NCBI GenBank assembly: GCA_009838845.1
Contig: VXRD01000010.1
Span: 1 to 63,888, forward strand
DNA: 63,888 nucleotides
Direction of reading: 5' to 3'
Source: Gemmatimonadota bacterium
GTDB taxonomy: Bacteria; Latescibacterota; UBA2968
Under the pieces are notes generated by a model that was not told the DNA's origin, did not search any database, and saw nothing but the letters and a program-made list of their open reading frames with translations. Of the stretch, positions 1 through 8,532 are shown piece by piece; within the stretch, counting starts at the first letter, position 1; each line of letters opens with the position of its first letter. The translations under genes were made by a program, and so were the position numbers.

Positions 1-1630
1 AATATTTCCCCATAAAGTTTACAAAAGGCACATCGGCTGGTGCATCAAACGTGTTATAAGCGACACACCAATCGGTAGTGGCTTTGTGTCCGCCTTGGGG
101 AGGGGCATTGTGCCCACCCTGGGGACCTGCTATGCCTTCACCCATTCGAAGTACAGCGATGTAAGGTTTATTGCCTTCAGGTGTGTTTCTTCCGTTGACG
201 CGAAAATAGTTACCGACTATGATGTGGTTCCTATCCCAACCGATGATGGCCATTGCCGCGCGTTGTAAAAAATAACTGTGAACAATGTAAGCATAGCCTC
301 CCATTCGCAAACTGAGGTATTTGTGACAGTCTTCCATCGTGTTGTTGAGCCAGAGAAACCCCCCCATTTTGCCGACAAAGTGTTCTGGATCGCCTTCCCG
401 GTTGCCTGCGATCAGGTTTGCATCAAAGATACTCTCAGAATCCCGATTACCAGTGCGGCCGAGTCTCAAAAAGCTATTCTCTATATTTTGAAAAAAGTTG
501 TGGTCAACCCGCACGCTGATGGGATTGTTTGTGCCTTGCCTCTGTTCTAACCCTCCGTCGCCATCACCGGAGCCGACCTGGGTGTTATCGAGTTGAAGAT
601 AAGCCTTGCCAATGAAAGCACAATGGTCAATTCGAAGAAACCGGGCTACTTTGTCATTGGCTCTGAGGGAAGTGCTGATAAGGACGGCTCTAATACCTGT
701 CTCCTGGGTGCGGCGGGGGTAAAAAACACACTCTGTGAAGCGATTGTGATCTCCTCTAATGGTAAGCGGCGTTTTAAACTGGGTTCTGCCTATTTTAGTA
801 TTTGAACTGATATCGCGAAAGATAAGCCCATGAAACACATTGTGATCCCCTGAGATATCAAAAACAGTGTTCCCCGTAATCGTGACTTCACCGGGATTAA
901 TCGCTCGCATTTCAAAGGTGTCGTACCGGCTGACCCCTGTTTTTGAAAATGCAATGCGCCCTAAATCTGTGTAAGTACCATCTGAAAAAGCGATGGTGGC
1001 AGGACCCGATACATCCTCTATGACGCTGGCGATACCCTCGGTGGTGGGAGAAACCGTAACGGTCTGCTTTTTGTAAATTGACACAGTTGTTGAGCCTATT
1101 TTATTCCTCGTTTGCGATAGCAAATCTACATGGAGAAGGTAAGTCTCGTTTTGCCACTCTGCAGGTTCGATTTTCAATCGCACTTTTCCTGTTTTTTCAT
1201 CAATAGCGAAAGTGGCTGCTTTTTGTTGGTGGTCTTTTTGTGTGGGTTCCAAAACGTAATGGTGAACGGCTGCAAGATTCCCTTTGAGAAGAATAACGCC
1301 AATGGACTCGCCTGTTTTCGCAAGCGTCGAAACCCCAAAGAGCGATTCGCCTTGAAGATCACTGACTGACCCGGTGGTTCTTTTGCCAAAGCTACTGACA
1401 AAAACCAGAAAATCGTCAAGTCCAATCGCACCATCGCCATTTAGATCGTATCTTGCCTCATACATCTTTTGACCATCCTGAGCCCCAAACGCGCCTACAA
1501 ACAGCAAAAAGTCGGAAATACCCACAACTCCATCTCCGTCAAAATCAGGGGAAGGTTCCGCACCGAGAGATAAGGGTTGACTCAACAGCGCGATGATTAT
1601 AAACGTTTGTAAACGCATGCGAAGTAGCAT
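1..1630 (-). CDS. Secreted PL6-type polysaccharide lyase with N-terminal dockerin-like repeats (3' end off the window)
   Basis: Reading the minus strand from the ATG at 1630 gives an uninterrupted frame to base 1, so the gene is open at the left edge and its C-terminus is missing. A signal peptide (hydrophobic core at residues 8-22) is followed by two EF-hand/dockerin-type repeats (DFDGDGVVG, DLNGDGAIG), then a right-handed parallel beta-helix. It is a paralogue of the gene at 3628-5853; extra codons such as those near 90-130 are all multiples of three. The family's catalytic Lys and Arg appear as K421 and R442, 21 residues apart, the same spacing as Lys250/Arg271 recalled for chondroitinase B. 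PL6 enzymes cleave alginate or chondroitin by beta-elimination; the substrate here is not known. The start follows an AGGAGAGG ribosome site, 12 bases after the upstream gene's stop. Confidence 0.82.
   Translation of the reverse strand, partial: MLLRMRLQTFIIIALLSQPLSLGAEPSPDFDGDGVVGISDFLLFVGAFGAQDGQKMYEARYDLNGDGAIGLDDFLVFVSSFGKRTTGSVSDLQGESLFGVSTLAKTGESIGVILLKGNLAAVHHYVLEPTQKDHQQKAATFAIDEKTGKVRLKIEPAEWQNETYLLHVDLLSQTRNKIGSTTVSIYKKQTVTVSPTTEGIASVIEDVSGPATIAFSDGTYTDLGRIAFSKTGVSRYDTFEMRAINPGEVTITGNTVFDISGDHNVFHGLIFRDISSNTKIGRTQFKTPLTIRGDHNRFTECVFYPRRTQETGIRAVLISTSLRANDKVARFLRIDHCAFIGKAYLQLDNTQVGSGDGDGGLEQRQGTNNPISVRVDHNFFQNIENSFLRLGRTGNRDSESIFDANLIAGNREGDPEHFVGKMGGFLWLNNTMEDCHKYLSLRMGGYAYIVHSYFLQRAAMAIIGWDRNHIIVGNYFRVNGRNTPEGNKPYIAVLRMGEGIAGPQGGHNAPPQGGHKATTDWCVAYNTFDAPADVPFVNFMGKY
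827..1365. repeat. 539-bp tract identical to 5047-5585 (paralogous lyase genes)
   Basis: By eye every base of 827-1365 matches 5047-5585; the first mismatches are at 826/5046 and 1366/5586. Outside the tract the two lyase genes differ at many positions and carry codon-sized indels, so the identity is local. It covers the linker domain and the start of the beta-helix in both genes and suggests recent gene conversion or a strongly constrained module. Confidence 0.9.
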
Positions 1631-1642
1631 ATTAAACCTCTC

Positions 1643-3580
1643 CTAATAACAGCTATAAAGATTTGGATTGTACGCTTTTGTATCCACAGTAAGTCCTGCC
1701 CCCGAAATCTTGCTTTCTGAGATTGTAAGCGGCATGCTGCGAATCATTTCCCACTCCGTGCGCAGATCTTTTAGCCAGGCCGGCAAAGTTCCCAGACGCA
1801 ATTCGAGTTGTGCGTCAAAAAGCGATTCCGGAGCAACCGCCTCACCATTCGATTCCAGAATCTCGAGATCACCTTCATTAAAGGTCGCCGGATTGCCGTG
1901 AAATCCCACAATAATCGGAAACAAAAATTTGAGATATCCCGCCCAAAAATCATAGCGAGTAACATCGCCCCCGTGGTTGTAATTCCAGAACACGAGACGC
2001 CTGAGATGATGCGGTGGAACACCACCACCGCTGCTACCAGACAACCTGCCGTTATTCACACAATCGTACAAATTGGCATAGCTGGGATCCGTCTTATGGA
2101 TATCAAGCGGCTGGTCTGGCGACATATCATAGCGGTAAATCACATTGCCCGTTGAGCTATGGCTCATACCCGTACCATGATGCTGTCCTGGAATCGCACG
2201 GGTGTTTCTCTGAGCATCGATGAGAGGAGCCGTGCTATAAGGAGACTGGCCCGCAATATCTTCTGACAGCCCAAACCATATCCCGTAACTACCTTGACTG
2301 TTAAAAGCAGTATGCCCCTTATTTCCCGCGATTGTAACCTGGTAAACCGATGAGGCAGCACTGACAGTAAAACCAAGTGCGCCATTGACATGCATGAAAG
2401 AGACGCGCCGAACCCAGGAATTGACACACCGATTGAATGAGAGCGGCTTCCAGCCCGCATTGTGGATGAGATTCAGGTGATGGACAAATGACTCAAAAAA
2501 CGAGCCGTGAAAACTGATGTCCTCAACGCCGACTTCTTCGACATGCGGCAAGGACTGCACCCCCCAATTATACGCATGATTGATATGGGTATGCAGGGGT
2601 TCATTGAGACGAATGCGATTGCCTTGAATCTCGGCAATGCTGTGTTCTTCCCGTATATCAAGCCCCACTTCGAAAAGTTCCCGCAAGCCGGACGCTGACG
2701 GAAGAGGTGCAATAAACTCGTTAATTGCTTCTTCCTCCTTAGTATTCACAGAGACCCAAATCCACTGACCGACTGAGAGCCTGGAAGCATTATTCACTGT
2801 AATCCAAAAAGTTTCTCGCTCCGCACTCTCTGTAATACGCGCTAAGGTAGAACGGCTGAAGTTAACAGGCTGGAAATTGAACATACTGGGCACATAACCG
2901 GGTCTATCGGGAAGGGGGACCATGTAATTGACCATTCGGATAATAGTACCATCTGTTCGGCTACCACTACCTCGCAAAACAATATTGCTACTGTGGATAT
3001 AGATAGGCTCGTTGTAGCCTTCGTCATTTTTGTCCGTATCGGTATTGACGAGAAATACACCCGGCGGAAAGAACACAACACCTCTGCCATTTTCTTCTGC
3101 CGCAGCAATAGCTGCCTGGATAGCAGGCTGGTCAGACACATCATCATTGGGAATCGCACCATACGTCGTAACGTCGAATATGGGGTGCGCCACATCGGGC
3201 ACGGGCTTATTAAAATAGTGATATCCCGAATAAGAAAAATCGGGCAAAATGGGTACTGCTCCATTCTCCTTAGCCTTCACAAACTGTTGATAGGCCCTCG
3301 CGTTCCTGAAAAATTCCGCTGGCCTGCCAAAGTCGCTGACAAAGAGCAAAAAATCGCCGAACCCAATCTCGCCATCGCCATTCAGGTCGTATTTTGCATC
3401 GAACCTCTCCTGACCTTCTCGAGTACCAAACGCACTTACAAACAGCAAAAAGTCGGTAAAATCGACCGCACCGCTCTCGTCAAAGTCTGGCGAAGGCGCT
3501 GCAGATACCGGTTGGACCAACAGCGCTATGAATACAATTATAAGCGTTTGTGCTAAACGCACGCGAAGTAGCTTAGCCAT
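1643..3580 (-). CDS. Secreted pectate-lyase-3-fold protein with N-terminal dockerin-like repeats
   Basis: 645 residues. A signal peptide (to about residue 27) precedes two dockerin-like repeats (DFDESGAVDFTDF at about 31-43, DLNGDGEIGFGDF at about 66-78). From about residue 135 there is a pectate_lyase_3-type entry (FDVTTYGAIPNDD followed by AIQAAIAAAEENGRG and FFPPGVFLV), typical of parallel beta-helix polysaccharide lyases and GH28-like proteins. The C-terminal half (GSYGIWFGLSED, QHHGTGMSHSSTGN, LVFWNYNHGG) resembles, from memory, DUF4955 proteins that follow this domain. Likely a periplasmic or secreted carbohydrate-active protein, with substrate and mechanism unknown. It sits between two PL6 genes with a 47-base gap upstream and 12 bases downstream, so the three are probably co-transcribed. 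An AGAAGGAA ribosome site precedes the ATG. Confidence 0.75.
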   Translation of the reverse strand: MAKLLRVRLAQTLIIVFIALLVQPVSAAPSPDFDESGAVDFTDFLLFVSAFGTREGQERFDAKYDLNGDGEIGFGDFLLFVSDFGRPAEFFRNARAYQQFVKAKENGAVPILPDFSYSGYHYFNKPVPDVAHPIFDVTTYGAIPNDDVSDQPAIQAAIAAAEENGRGVVFFPPGVFLVNTDTDKNDEGYNEPIYIHSSNIVLRGSGSRTDGTIIRMVNYMVPLPDRPGYVPSMFNFQPVNFSRSTLARITESAERETFWITVNNASRLSVGQWIWVSVNTKEEEAINEFIAPLPSASGLRELFEVGLDIREEHSIAEIQGNRIRLNEPLHTHINHAYNWGVQSLPHVEEVGVEDISFHGSFFESFVHHLNLIHNAGWKPLSFNRCVNSWVRRVSFMHVNGALGFTVSAASSVYQVTIAGNKGHTAFNSQGSYGIWFGLSEDIAGQSPYSTAPLIDAQRNTRAIPGQHHGTGMSHSSTGNVIYRYDMSPDQPLDIHKTDPSYANLYDCVNNGRLSGSSGGGVPPHHLRRLVFWNYNHGGDVTRYDFWAGYLKFLFPIIVGFHGNPATFNEGDLEILESNGEAVAPESLFDAQLELRLGTLPAWLKDLRTEWEMIRSMPLTISESKISGAGLTVDTKAYNPNLYSCY

Positions 3581-3627
3581 GTGAAATTCCTTCTAAAGGC
3601 AGCCATCCATACCACCTTAAGGAGTTT

Positions 3628-5853
3628 TTACTGATAATTATTTTCGTAAGGATTTGCCCCATGGAACGCTCTGTAAAGCGACTGCCAATCCCAACCCGGG
3701 CCCACATCCCTTGTGGTGAGAGGACGATTCAGATTTAACTTATCTCCCAAGTCCCTGAGATCCACGAGCTTGTAAAGAGGATGTCCTTTGTCGATAAGTT
3801 TATCTTTTTGCTTGTGGATAACCCCATAGAGATCAATGGGAAGCATGTCGTAGTTTGGAACGCGAAAGGTCTGAGGTATCTCAATAGGCGTGATGAGTAA
3901 GCCGTTGTGGTCTCGGCTGATGGCCTGTTGAGTGAAGGTGAGCCCACCTAAGTTTTGGGTTATTTGTCTTGAATTTTCTTCGTCGCCGTTGGAGGTATCG
4001 TGTTCATAAATTTCTGTCACGGGACTTGAGATGAGATTGGAGGTAAACGCGTTTTGTTCCCAAACGCTATAGTGAACGAGTGAAAAGGTTTTTGGGGGTT
4101 TGGAGGTGGCAGCTTCGCGATGGAAAAAGAGATTGCCTATGAAGGTATTGTTGATGGGATGTGTGAACCTGAATCTTTCTTCTGGGGACGTGGTGTGGGT
4201 GTACGTACCTTGTTGGACTGCCTGTTGTGCCTCGCTGAGTCGTCGCGCGACAAAGGCTCTTCGAGAATATTTCCCCATAAAGTTTACAAAAGGCACATCG
4301 GCTGGTGCATCAAACGTGTTGTAAGCAACACACCAATCGGTAGTGGCACTGTGCCCGCCCTGTGGACCCGCTGCGCCTTCACCCATTCGAAAGATAGCGA
4401 TGGTGTTTCCATTACCCCCAAGTGTATTTCTTCCGTTGACGCGAAAATAGTTGCCGACTATGATGTGGTTTGTATCCCACCCGATGATGGACATCGCCGC
4501 TCGTTGTAAAAAATAGCTGTGAACAATATAAGCATAGCCTCCCCCTCGCAAACTGAGGTATCTGTTACAGTCTTCCACCGTGTTGTTGAGCCAGAGAAAA
4601 CCGCCCATTTTGCCGACAAAGTGTTCTTCATCGCCTTCGCGATTGCCTGCGATTAGATTCGCATCAAAGATACTCTCAGAATCTCGATTACCAATGCGGC
4701 CAAGTCTCGAAAAGCTATTCTCTATATTTTGAAAAAAGTTGTGATCAACCCGCACGCTGATGGGATTGTCTGTACCTTCCTCAGATTCGTTTCCTCCACC
4801 GACATGGGTGTTATCGAGCAATATATAAGCCCTGTTGATGAAGGCACAATGGTCAATTCGAGTAAACCGGGCTACTTTGTCGTTGGCTCTAAGGGAAGTG
4901 CCGAGGATGCCTGTCCACCTATCTGCCTGGCCGCGGGGGTAAAAAACACACTGTGTGATGCGATTGTGGTCTCCCCTGATAGTAATCGGCTTGGGATACT
5001 GGGTTCTGCCTATTCTGGTATTTGAACTGATATCGCGAAAGATAAACCCATGAAACACATTGTGATCCCCTGAGATATCAAAAACAGTGTTCCCCGTAAT
5101 CGTGACTTCACCGGGATTAATCGCTCGCATTTCAAAGGTGTCGTACCGGCTGACCCCTGTTTTTGAAAATGCAATGCGCCCTAAATCTGTGTAAGTACCA
5201 TCTGAAAAAGCGATGGTGGCAGGACCCGATACATCCTCTATGACGCTGGCGATACCCTCGGTGGTGGGAGAAACCGTAACGGTCTGCTTTTTGTAAATTG
5301 ACACAGTTGTTGAGCCTATTTTATTCCTCGTTTGCGATAGCAAATCTACATGGAGAAGGTAAGTCTCGTTTTGCCACTCTGCAGGTTCGATTTTCAATCG
5401 CACTTTTCCTGTTTTTTCATCAATAGCGAAAGTGGCTGCTTTTTGTTGGTGGTCTTTTTGTGTGGGTTCCAAAACGTAATGGTGAACGGCTGCAAGATTC
5501 CCTTTGAGAAGAATAACGCCAATGGACTCGCCTGTTTTCGCAAGCGTCGAAACCCCAAAGAGCGATTCGCCTTGAAGATCACTGACGGACCCGGTGGTTC
5601 TTTTGCCAAAGCTACTGGCAAAAACCAGAAAATCGTCAAATCCAATCGCACCATCGCCATTCAGATCGTATCTTGCCTCATACATCTTTTGACCTTCCTG
5701 AGACCCAAATGCACCTACAAACAGCAAAAAGTCGGGAAAATCGACCACACCACTCTCATCAAAGTCGGGCGAAGGCACCGCAGACAGCGATTGGATCAAC
5801 AGCGCAATGAGTATAATCGTAAACATTTGTGTTACACGCCTGTGCAATAACAT
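3628..5853 (-). CDS. Secreted PL6-type (chondroitinase B/alginate lyase-like) polysaccharide lyase with dockerin-like repeats
   Basis: 741 residues. Signal peptide at about 1-26, two dockerin-like repeats (DFDESGVVDFPDF, DLNGDGAIGFDDF) at about 30-80, a linker beta-domain at about 95-205, then a parallel beta-helix with GDHNVFHGFIFRD and RGDHNRITQCVF coils. K415 (in VGKMGG) and R436 (in LSLRGG) sit 21 residues apart, matching the catalytic Lys/Arg pair of PL6 enzymes. The reaction is expected to be beta-elimination of uronic-acid polysaccharide; alginate versus glycosaminoglycan cannot be decided here. First gene of the minus-strand lyase operon; AGAAGGAATTT lies just before the ATG. Residues encoded by 5047-5585 are identical at DNA level to the paralogue at 827-1365. 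Confidence 0.85.
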   Translation of the reverse strand: MLLHRRVTQMFTIILIALLIQSLSAVPSPDFDESGVVDFPDFLLFVGAFGSQEGQKMYEARYDLNGDGAIGFDDFLVFASSFGKRTTGSVSDLQGESLFGVSTLAKTGESIGVILLKGNLAAVHHYVLEPTQKDHQQKAATFAIDEKTGKVRLKIEPAEWQNETYLLHVDLLSQTRNKIGSTTVSIYKKQTVTVSPTTEGIASVIEDVSGPATIAFSDGTYTDLGRIAFSKTGVSRYDTFEMRAINPGEVTITGNTVFDISGDHNVFHGFIFRDISSNTRIGRTQYPKPITIRGDHNRITQCVFYPRGQADRWTGILGTSLRANDKVARFTRIDHCAFINRAYILLDNTHVGGGNESEEGTDNPISVRVDHNFFQNIENSFSRLGRIGNRDSESIFDANLIAGNREGDEEHFVGKMGGFLWLNNTVEDCNRYLSLRGGGYAYIVHSYFLQRAAMSIIGWDTNHIIVGNYFRVNGRNTLGGNGNTIAIFRMGEGAAGPQGGHSATTDWCVAYNTFDAPADVPFVNFMGKYSRRAFVARRLSEAQQAVQQGTYTHTTSPEERFRFTHPINNTFIGNLFFHREAATSKPPKTFSLVHYSVWEQNAFTSNLISSPVTEIYEHDTSNGDEENSRQITQNLGGLTFTQQAISRDHNGLLITPIEIPQTFRVPNYDMLPIDLYGVIHKQKDKLIDKGHPLYKLVDLRDLGDKLNLNRPLTTRDVGPGWDWQSLYRAFHGANPYENNYQ
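5047..5585. repeat. Second copy of the 539-bp identical tract
   Basis: Partner of 827-1365, in the same orientation, 4220 bp away. Direct repeats of this length are also a potential site for recombination that would delete the intervening lyase gene. Confidence 0.9.
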
Positions 5854-5912
5854 ATTAAATTCCTTCTATCAATCCTCTGACCACTCGATACAGAGCAACA
5901 GGGATATGCCCC

Positions 5913-5941
5913 TTGCTACTCAATGAGACTTTTGCTATAAT
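5913..5941 (+). promoter_or_regulatory. Sigma70-type promoter with extended -10 for the small gene at 5973
   Basis: TTGCTA (5913-5918), a 17-bp spacer and a perfect TATAAT (5936-5941) preceded by TGC, an extended -10. Expected transcription start is near 5948, giving a leader of about 25 bases that contains the AAGAAAGGG ribosome site. Confidence 0.7.
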
Positions 5942-5972
5942 TCTACAAATGAATTTAAGAAAGGGCAAATAA

Positions 5973-6221
5973 TTGGCACTGACATTTGAATGGGATGAAA
6001 TGGGCACAGAATACGATTTTTCGGGCGGTGTTCGCGGAAAACACCATAAGGCGTATCGTCAGGGACATTCAGTAAAAATAGAAAAACAGGATGGATCAAC
6101 AGAAGTCCACCACTTTACACTCGCAGATGGCTCTGTGATGCTAGATTCGGATGTAAAACAACATTTTCCCAATTCTGAATCAGTAAATAAAGCACTCCGA
6201 TCATTAATAGCAAATACATGA
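5973..6221 (+). CDS. Small antitoxin-like protein of unknown function (orphan)
   Basis: 82 residues from a TTG start at 5973, chosen because AAGAAAGGG lies about 8 bases upstream; an in-frame ATG at 6000 is the alternative. The pattern EYDFSGGVRGK near the N-terminus and FPNSESVNKALRSLI at the C-terminus matches a family of short bacterial proteins I have seen annotated only as hypothetical or antitoxin-like. The C-terminal SVNKALRSLI resembles the end of CopG/MazE-like antitoxins. No toxin-like gene is adjacent: the flanking genes are a PL6 lyase on one side and a PhyH gene on the other. It is its own transcription unit with a promoter at 5913-5941 and terminator at 6270-6298. Confidence 0.7.
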   Translation: MALTFEWDEMGTEYDFSGGVRGKHHKAYRQGHSVKIEKQDGSTEVHHFTLADGSVMLDSDVKQHFPNSESVNKALRSLIANT

Positions 6222-6269
6222 GAATATATTTGGTCGGTAGCACTGGAACAGATGTCCAACAAAATAAAG

Positions 6270-6298
6270 GGTCACTACAATTTGTAGTGACCTTTTTT
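6270..6298 (+). terminator. Rho-independent terminator, probably bidirectional
   Basis: GGTCACTAC (6270-6278), loop AATTT and GTAGTGACC (6284-6292) make a perfect 9-bp stem followed by six T. An A-rich stretch precedes the stem, so it could also end minus-strand transcripts reading from 6353. It lies between the convergent genes 5973-6221 and 6353-7177. Confidence 0.9.
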
Positions 6299-6352
6299 GT
6301 ATCTGGCTCTCACTCCATCTGCAGGAGAGAGATTGAGGGAAAGCCTGAAAAT

Positions 6353-7177
6353 TTAAGCATTCAAGGCCTTAACAGAAGCATGGTTCTTTCTTGCCGCGCG
6401 GTACGTTGGGAACACCTGCGGATAACGTTCGCCGGAAGCCGTCTGGTAGGCATCTGCGTGAATGAAGGCAATGCTGAAGGCGCGACGGGGCCGATTCGTG
6501 GTATTCACAAGAGAAGAATGCAGCAGTTTGGTTTTGAAGAGAATGACTTCGCCTTTGTCCATTTCCATGTAAGCCCGTTTTTCTTCCGGGGCATACTTTT
6601 GAATGTCATCTTCTCGATCGACCGTATGAATGGGACATTCCTTGTGTGAATAAGGAATCACGGTCAGGCAGCCGTTTTCCCGTGTCTGTGGATCGAGGGC
6701 GGTATAGATCGTGATTTCTTCGGGAATACTCAGGTTCCAACTGCGCCCGTCCTGATGCCAGACAAGGGGCACGCCGCCTTCGGCTGGTTTGTTAAAAAAC
6801 ATGGACCTGAACACGCCGACTTTCTCGCCTATCTTTTTTCGCGTGATATGCCTGAAAAGTGGATGCTGGATGTATTTCAGAAACAAAGGGTCCATCTCCA
6901 GTTCCTGAATCTTCCGATACTTCAGGGAACTGCCCTTGTGCCTGGCAGTAAAACCGTTCATCTCCTCTGCCTTTGAGGCCGAAGGGCAAAGCTGCATGCG
7001 CATCCCCTCGTAGCGAATTTTGCCCAGCATGATCTCATCGATGCGGTCGCAAAGTCGGTCTATTTCTCCTTCTGGTAATATCATACCCAGCCGAACATAA
7101 CCAATCGCTTCCAGTTCCTGCCATTCGGCTGTGGTCAGTTCAGGGTTCTGTCTGAGGTTTGTACCGTTCATTGCCAT
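6353..7177 (-). CDS. PhyH-family Fe(II)/2-oxoglutarate dioxygenase
   Basis: 274 residues from the ATG at 7177, which has GAGAGG 9 bases upstream; a longer frame would start at 7222 but overlaps the preceding gene. The iron-binding triad is visible as H141-x-D143 (VWHQDG) and distal H220 (KLLHSSL), with R231 as the likely 2-oxoglutarate anchor. The family hydroxylates or otherwise oxidises small organic acids, fatty acyl-CoAs, ectoine or secondary metabolites; the substrate here is unknown. Last gene of the minus-strand catabolic run, directly after a class-III aminotransferase. Confidence 0.85.
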   Translation of the reverse strand: MAMNGTNLRQNPELTTAEWQELEAIGYVRLGMILPEGEIDRLCDRIDEIMLGKIRYEGMRMQLCPSASKAEEMNGFTARHKGSSLKYRKIQELEMDPLFLKYIQHPLFRHITRKKIGEKVGVFRSMFFNKPAEGGVPLVWHQDGRSWNLSIPEEITIYTALDPQTRENGCLTVIPYSHKECPIHTVDREDDIQKYAPEEKRAYMEMDKGEVILFKTKLLHSSLVNTTNRPRRAFSIAFIHADAYQTASGERYPQVFPTYRAARKNHASVKALNA

Positions 7178-7196
7178 TGGGATATCCTCTCTATGC

Positions 7197-8519
7197 CTAT
7201 GAAGCAACCTCATCAAGGGCATTTCCGATAGCTAAAATCAAACCATCGATGTGCTCGTGCTGCGTCGGAAGACTAATCGCACACATAGTCAGTCCCTGCC
7301 CGCAGAAATAGCCCTGATTGAGCAGAGACAGAAAAACGGCGTGTGCCATTGCCTTATCCGACCGGGTTTGATCGCGATAATCGCGCAACCGGTCAATGCC
7401 AAAATGGATACCGAACACCGACCCCGTCACAACAACCTGCGCCATAACACTCCGTTCGGCAAACAAATCTTCCAGACCGGTCTTCAACCGATTCCCCAGA
7501 CGATTCAGATGCGCGTAAGCCTCGTCAGTCATAGATTCGAGCGTAGCGATCCCCGCAGCCATCGCCACGGCGTGACTGCTGTGGGTACCACTCTGAAAAA
7601 CAGATGAAGACCCACTGGAATTATCCACCAGATCCATAATATCTGATCGCCCGCCAAAAGCCCCAACGGGAAACCCGCCGCCGATCATCTTGCCAAAACA
7701 CGTCAAATCGGGCCTGACCCCCACATGACTCTGCAAGCCACCCTTCGCCTGACGAAAACCGACAATCTCATCGAGAATCAGCAAAATGCCGAGTTCCTCG
7801 GTAATCGCGCGCACCCGCTGGATAAAATCGTGCCGGATCGGGATAATACCCGCCTTTGGATCGAGAATCACACACGCCAATTCGTCGCGGTGGCGCGACA
7901 AAAGCCGCTCGACACTCTCCTCATCGTTATAGGGTAAAACAATCACATCCTCAAGCGCGTGCGACGCCATACCCCCCGCGCTGGGAACGGCATTGGGCGC
8001 AGAGGCTTCACCCGCGGATTCCAGGGGCGGAGCAGTGCTGATCTCCACAGCATCGTGACTCCCGTGGTAACCGCCCTCAAACTTCGCGATCTTTGGCCTA
8101 CCGCTGAAACACCTCGCCAGCCGGACAGCGTGCAATGTGGCTTCGGTCCCGGAACTGACAAACCGGATGCGATCAATCGAAGATATGCGCTCGCACATCA
8201 TCCGCGCCAACCGGGTCTCGACACCCGTTGCAGCGCCAAGCGCGATACCATCGACCAACTGTCTCTCCACCGCTTCTATAATCGCAGGATGGTTATGCCC
8301 CAGAACCTGCGCGGTATGGTGATTCGAGAAATCGACATAGGACCTGCCGTCAACATCTTCGAGCACACATCCCTTTCCCCGCCGCAACGCGATCGGATAC
8401 GGCGCAAAAAAATAGGCGCCCTTGGCGGCGCCGGCATTCACCGATCGACCATCCTCAAACATCTGACGGGACATCGGCGTCAATTCGCGGTATCTAACTT
8501 CAATAGTCTCTCGTGACAT
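7197..8519 (-). CDS. Class-III PLP-dependent aminotransferase, glutamate-1-semialdehyde aminomutase-like
   Basis: 440 residues. The PLP lysine is K277 in CFGKMIGGG and the cofactor aspartate D250 lies in ILDEIVGFR; SSGTEATLHAVRLAR (about 122-136) is the phosphate-binding region, YHGSHD the substrate loop. The overall layout resembles HemL, but the context is catabolic rather than tetrapyrrole synthesis, so I read it as an aminotransferase or aminomutase acting on a small amino-acid-like product. GGAG lies about 10 bases upstream of the ATG. It is 13 bases from the amidohydrolase upstream and 19 bases from the PhyH gene downstream. Confidence 0.85.
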   Translation of the reverse strand: MSRETIEVRYRELTPMSRQMFEDGRSVNAGAAKGAYFFAPYPIALRRGKGCVLEDVDGRSYVDFSNHHTAQVLGHNHPAIIEAVERQLVDGIALGAATGVETRLARMMCERISSIDRIRFVSSGTEATLHAVRLARCFSGRPKIAKFEGGYHGSHDAVEISTAPPLESAGEASAPNAVPSAGGMASHALEDVIVLPYNDEESVERLLSRHRDELACVILDPKAGIIPIRHDFIQRVRAITEELGILLILDEIVGFRQAKGGLQSHVGVRPDLTCFGKMIGGGFPVGAFGGRSDIMDLVDNSSGSSSVFQSGTHSSHAVAMAAGIATLESMTDEAYAHLNRLGNRLKTGLEDLFAERSVMAQVVVTGSVFGIHFGIDRLRDYRDQTRSDKAMAHAVFLSLLNQGYFCGQGLTMCAISLPTQHEHIDGLILAIGNALDEVAS

Positions 8520-8532
8520 AGCACAATCTCCA

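Noticed and set aside
1174-1440. 88-codon minus-strand frame repeated at 5394-5660
   Set aside because: It is a shadow frame inside the two PL6 paralogues; its two copies only reflect the duplicated DNA.
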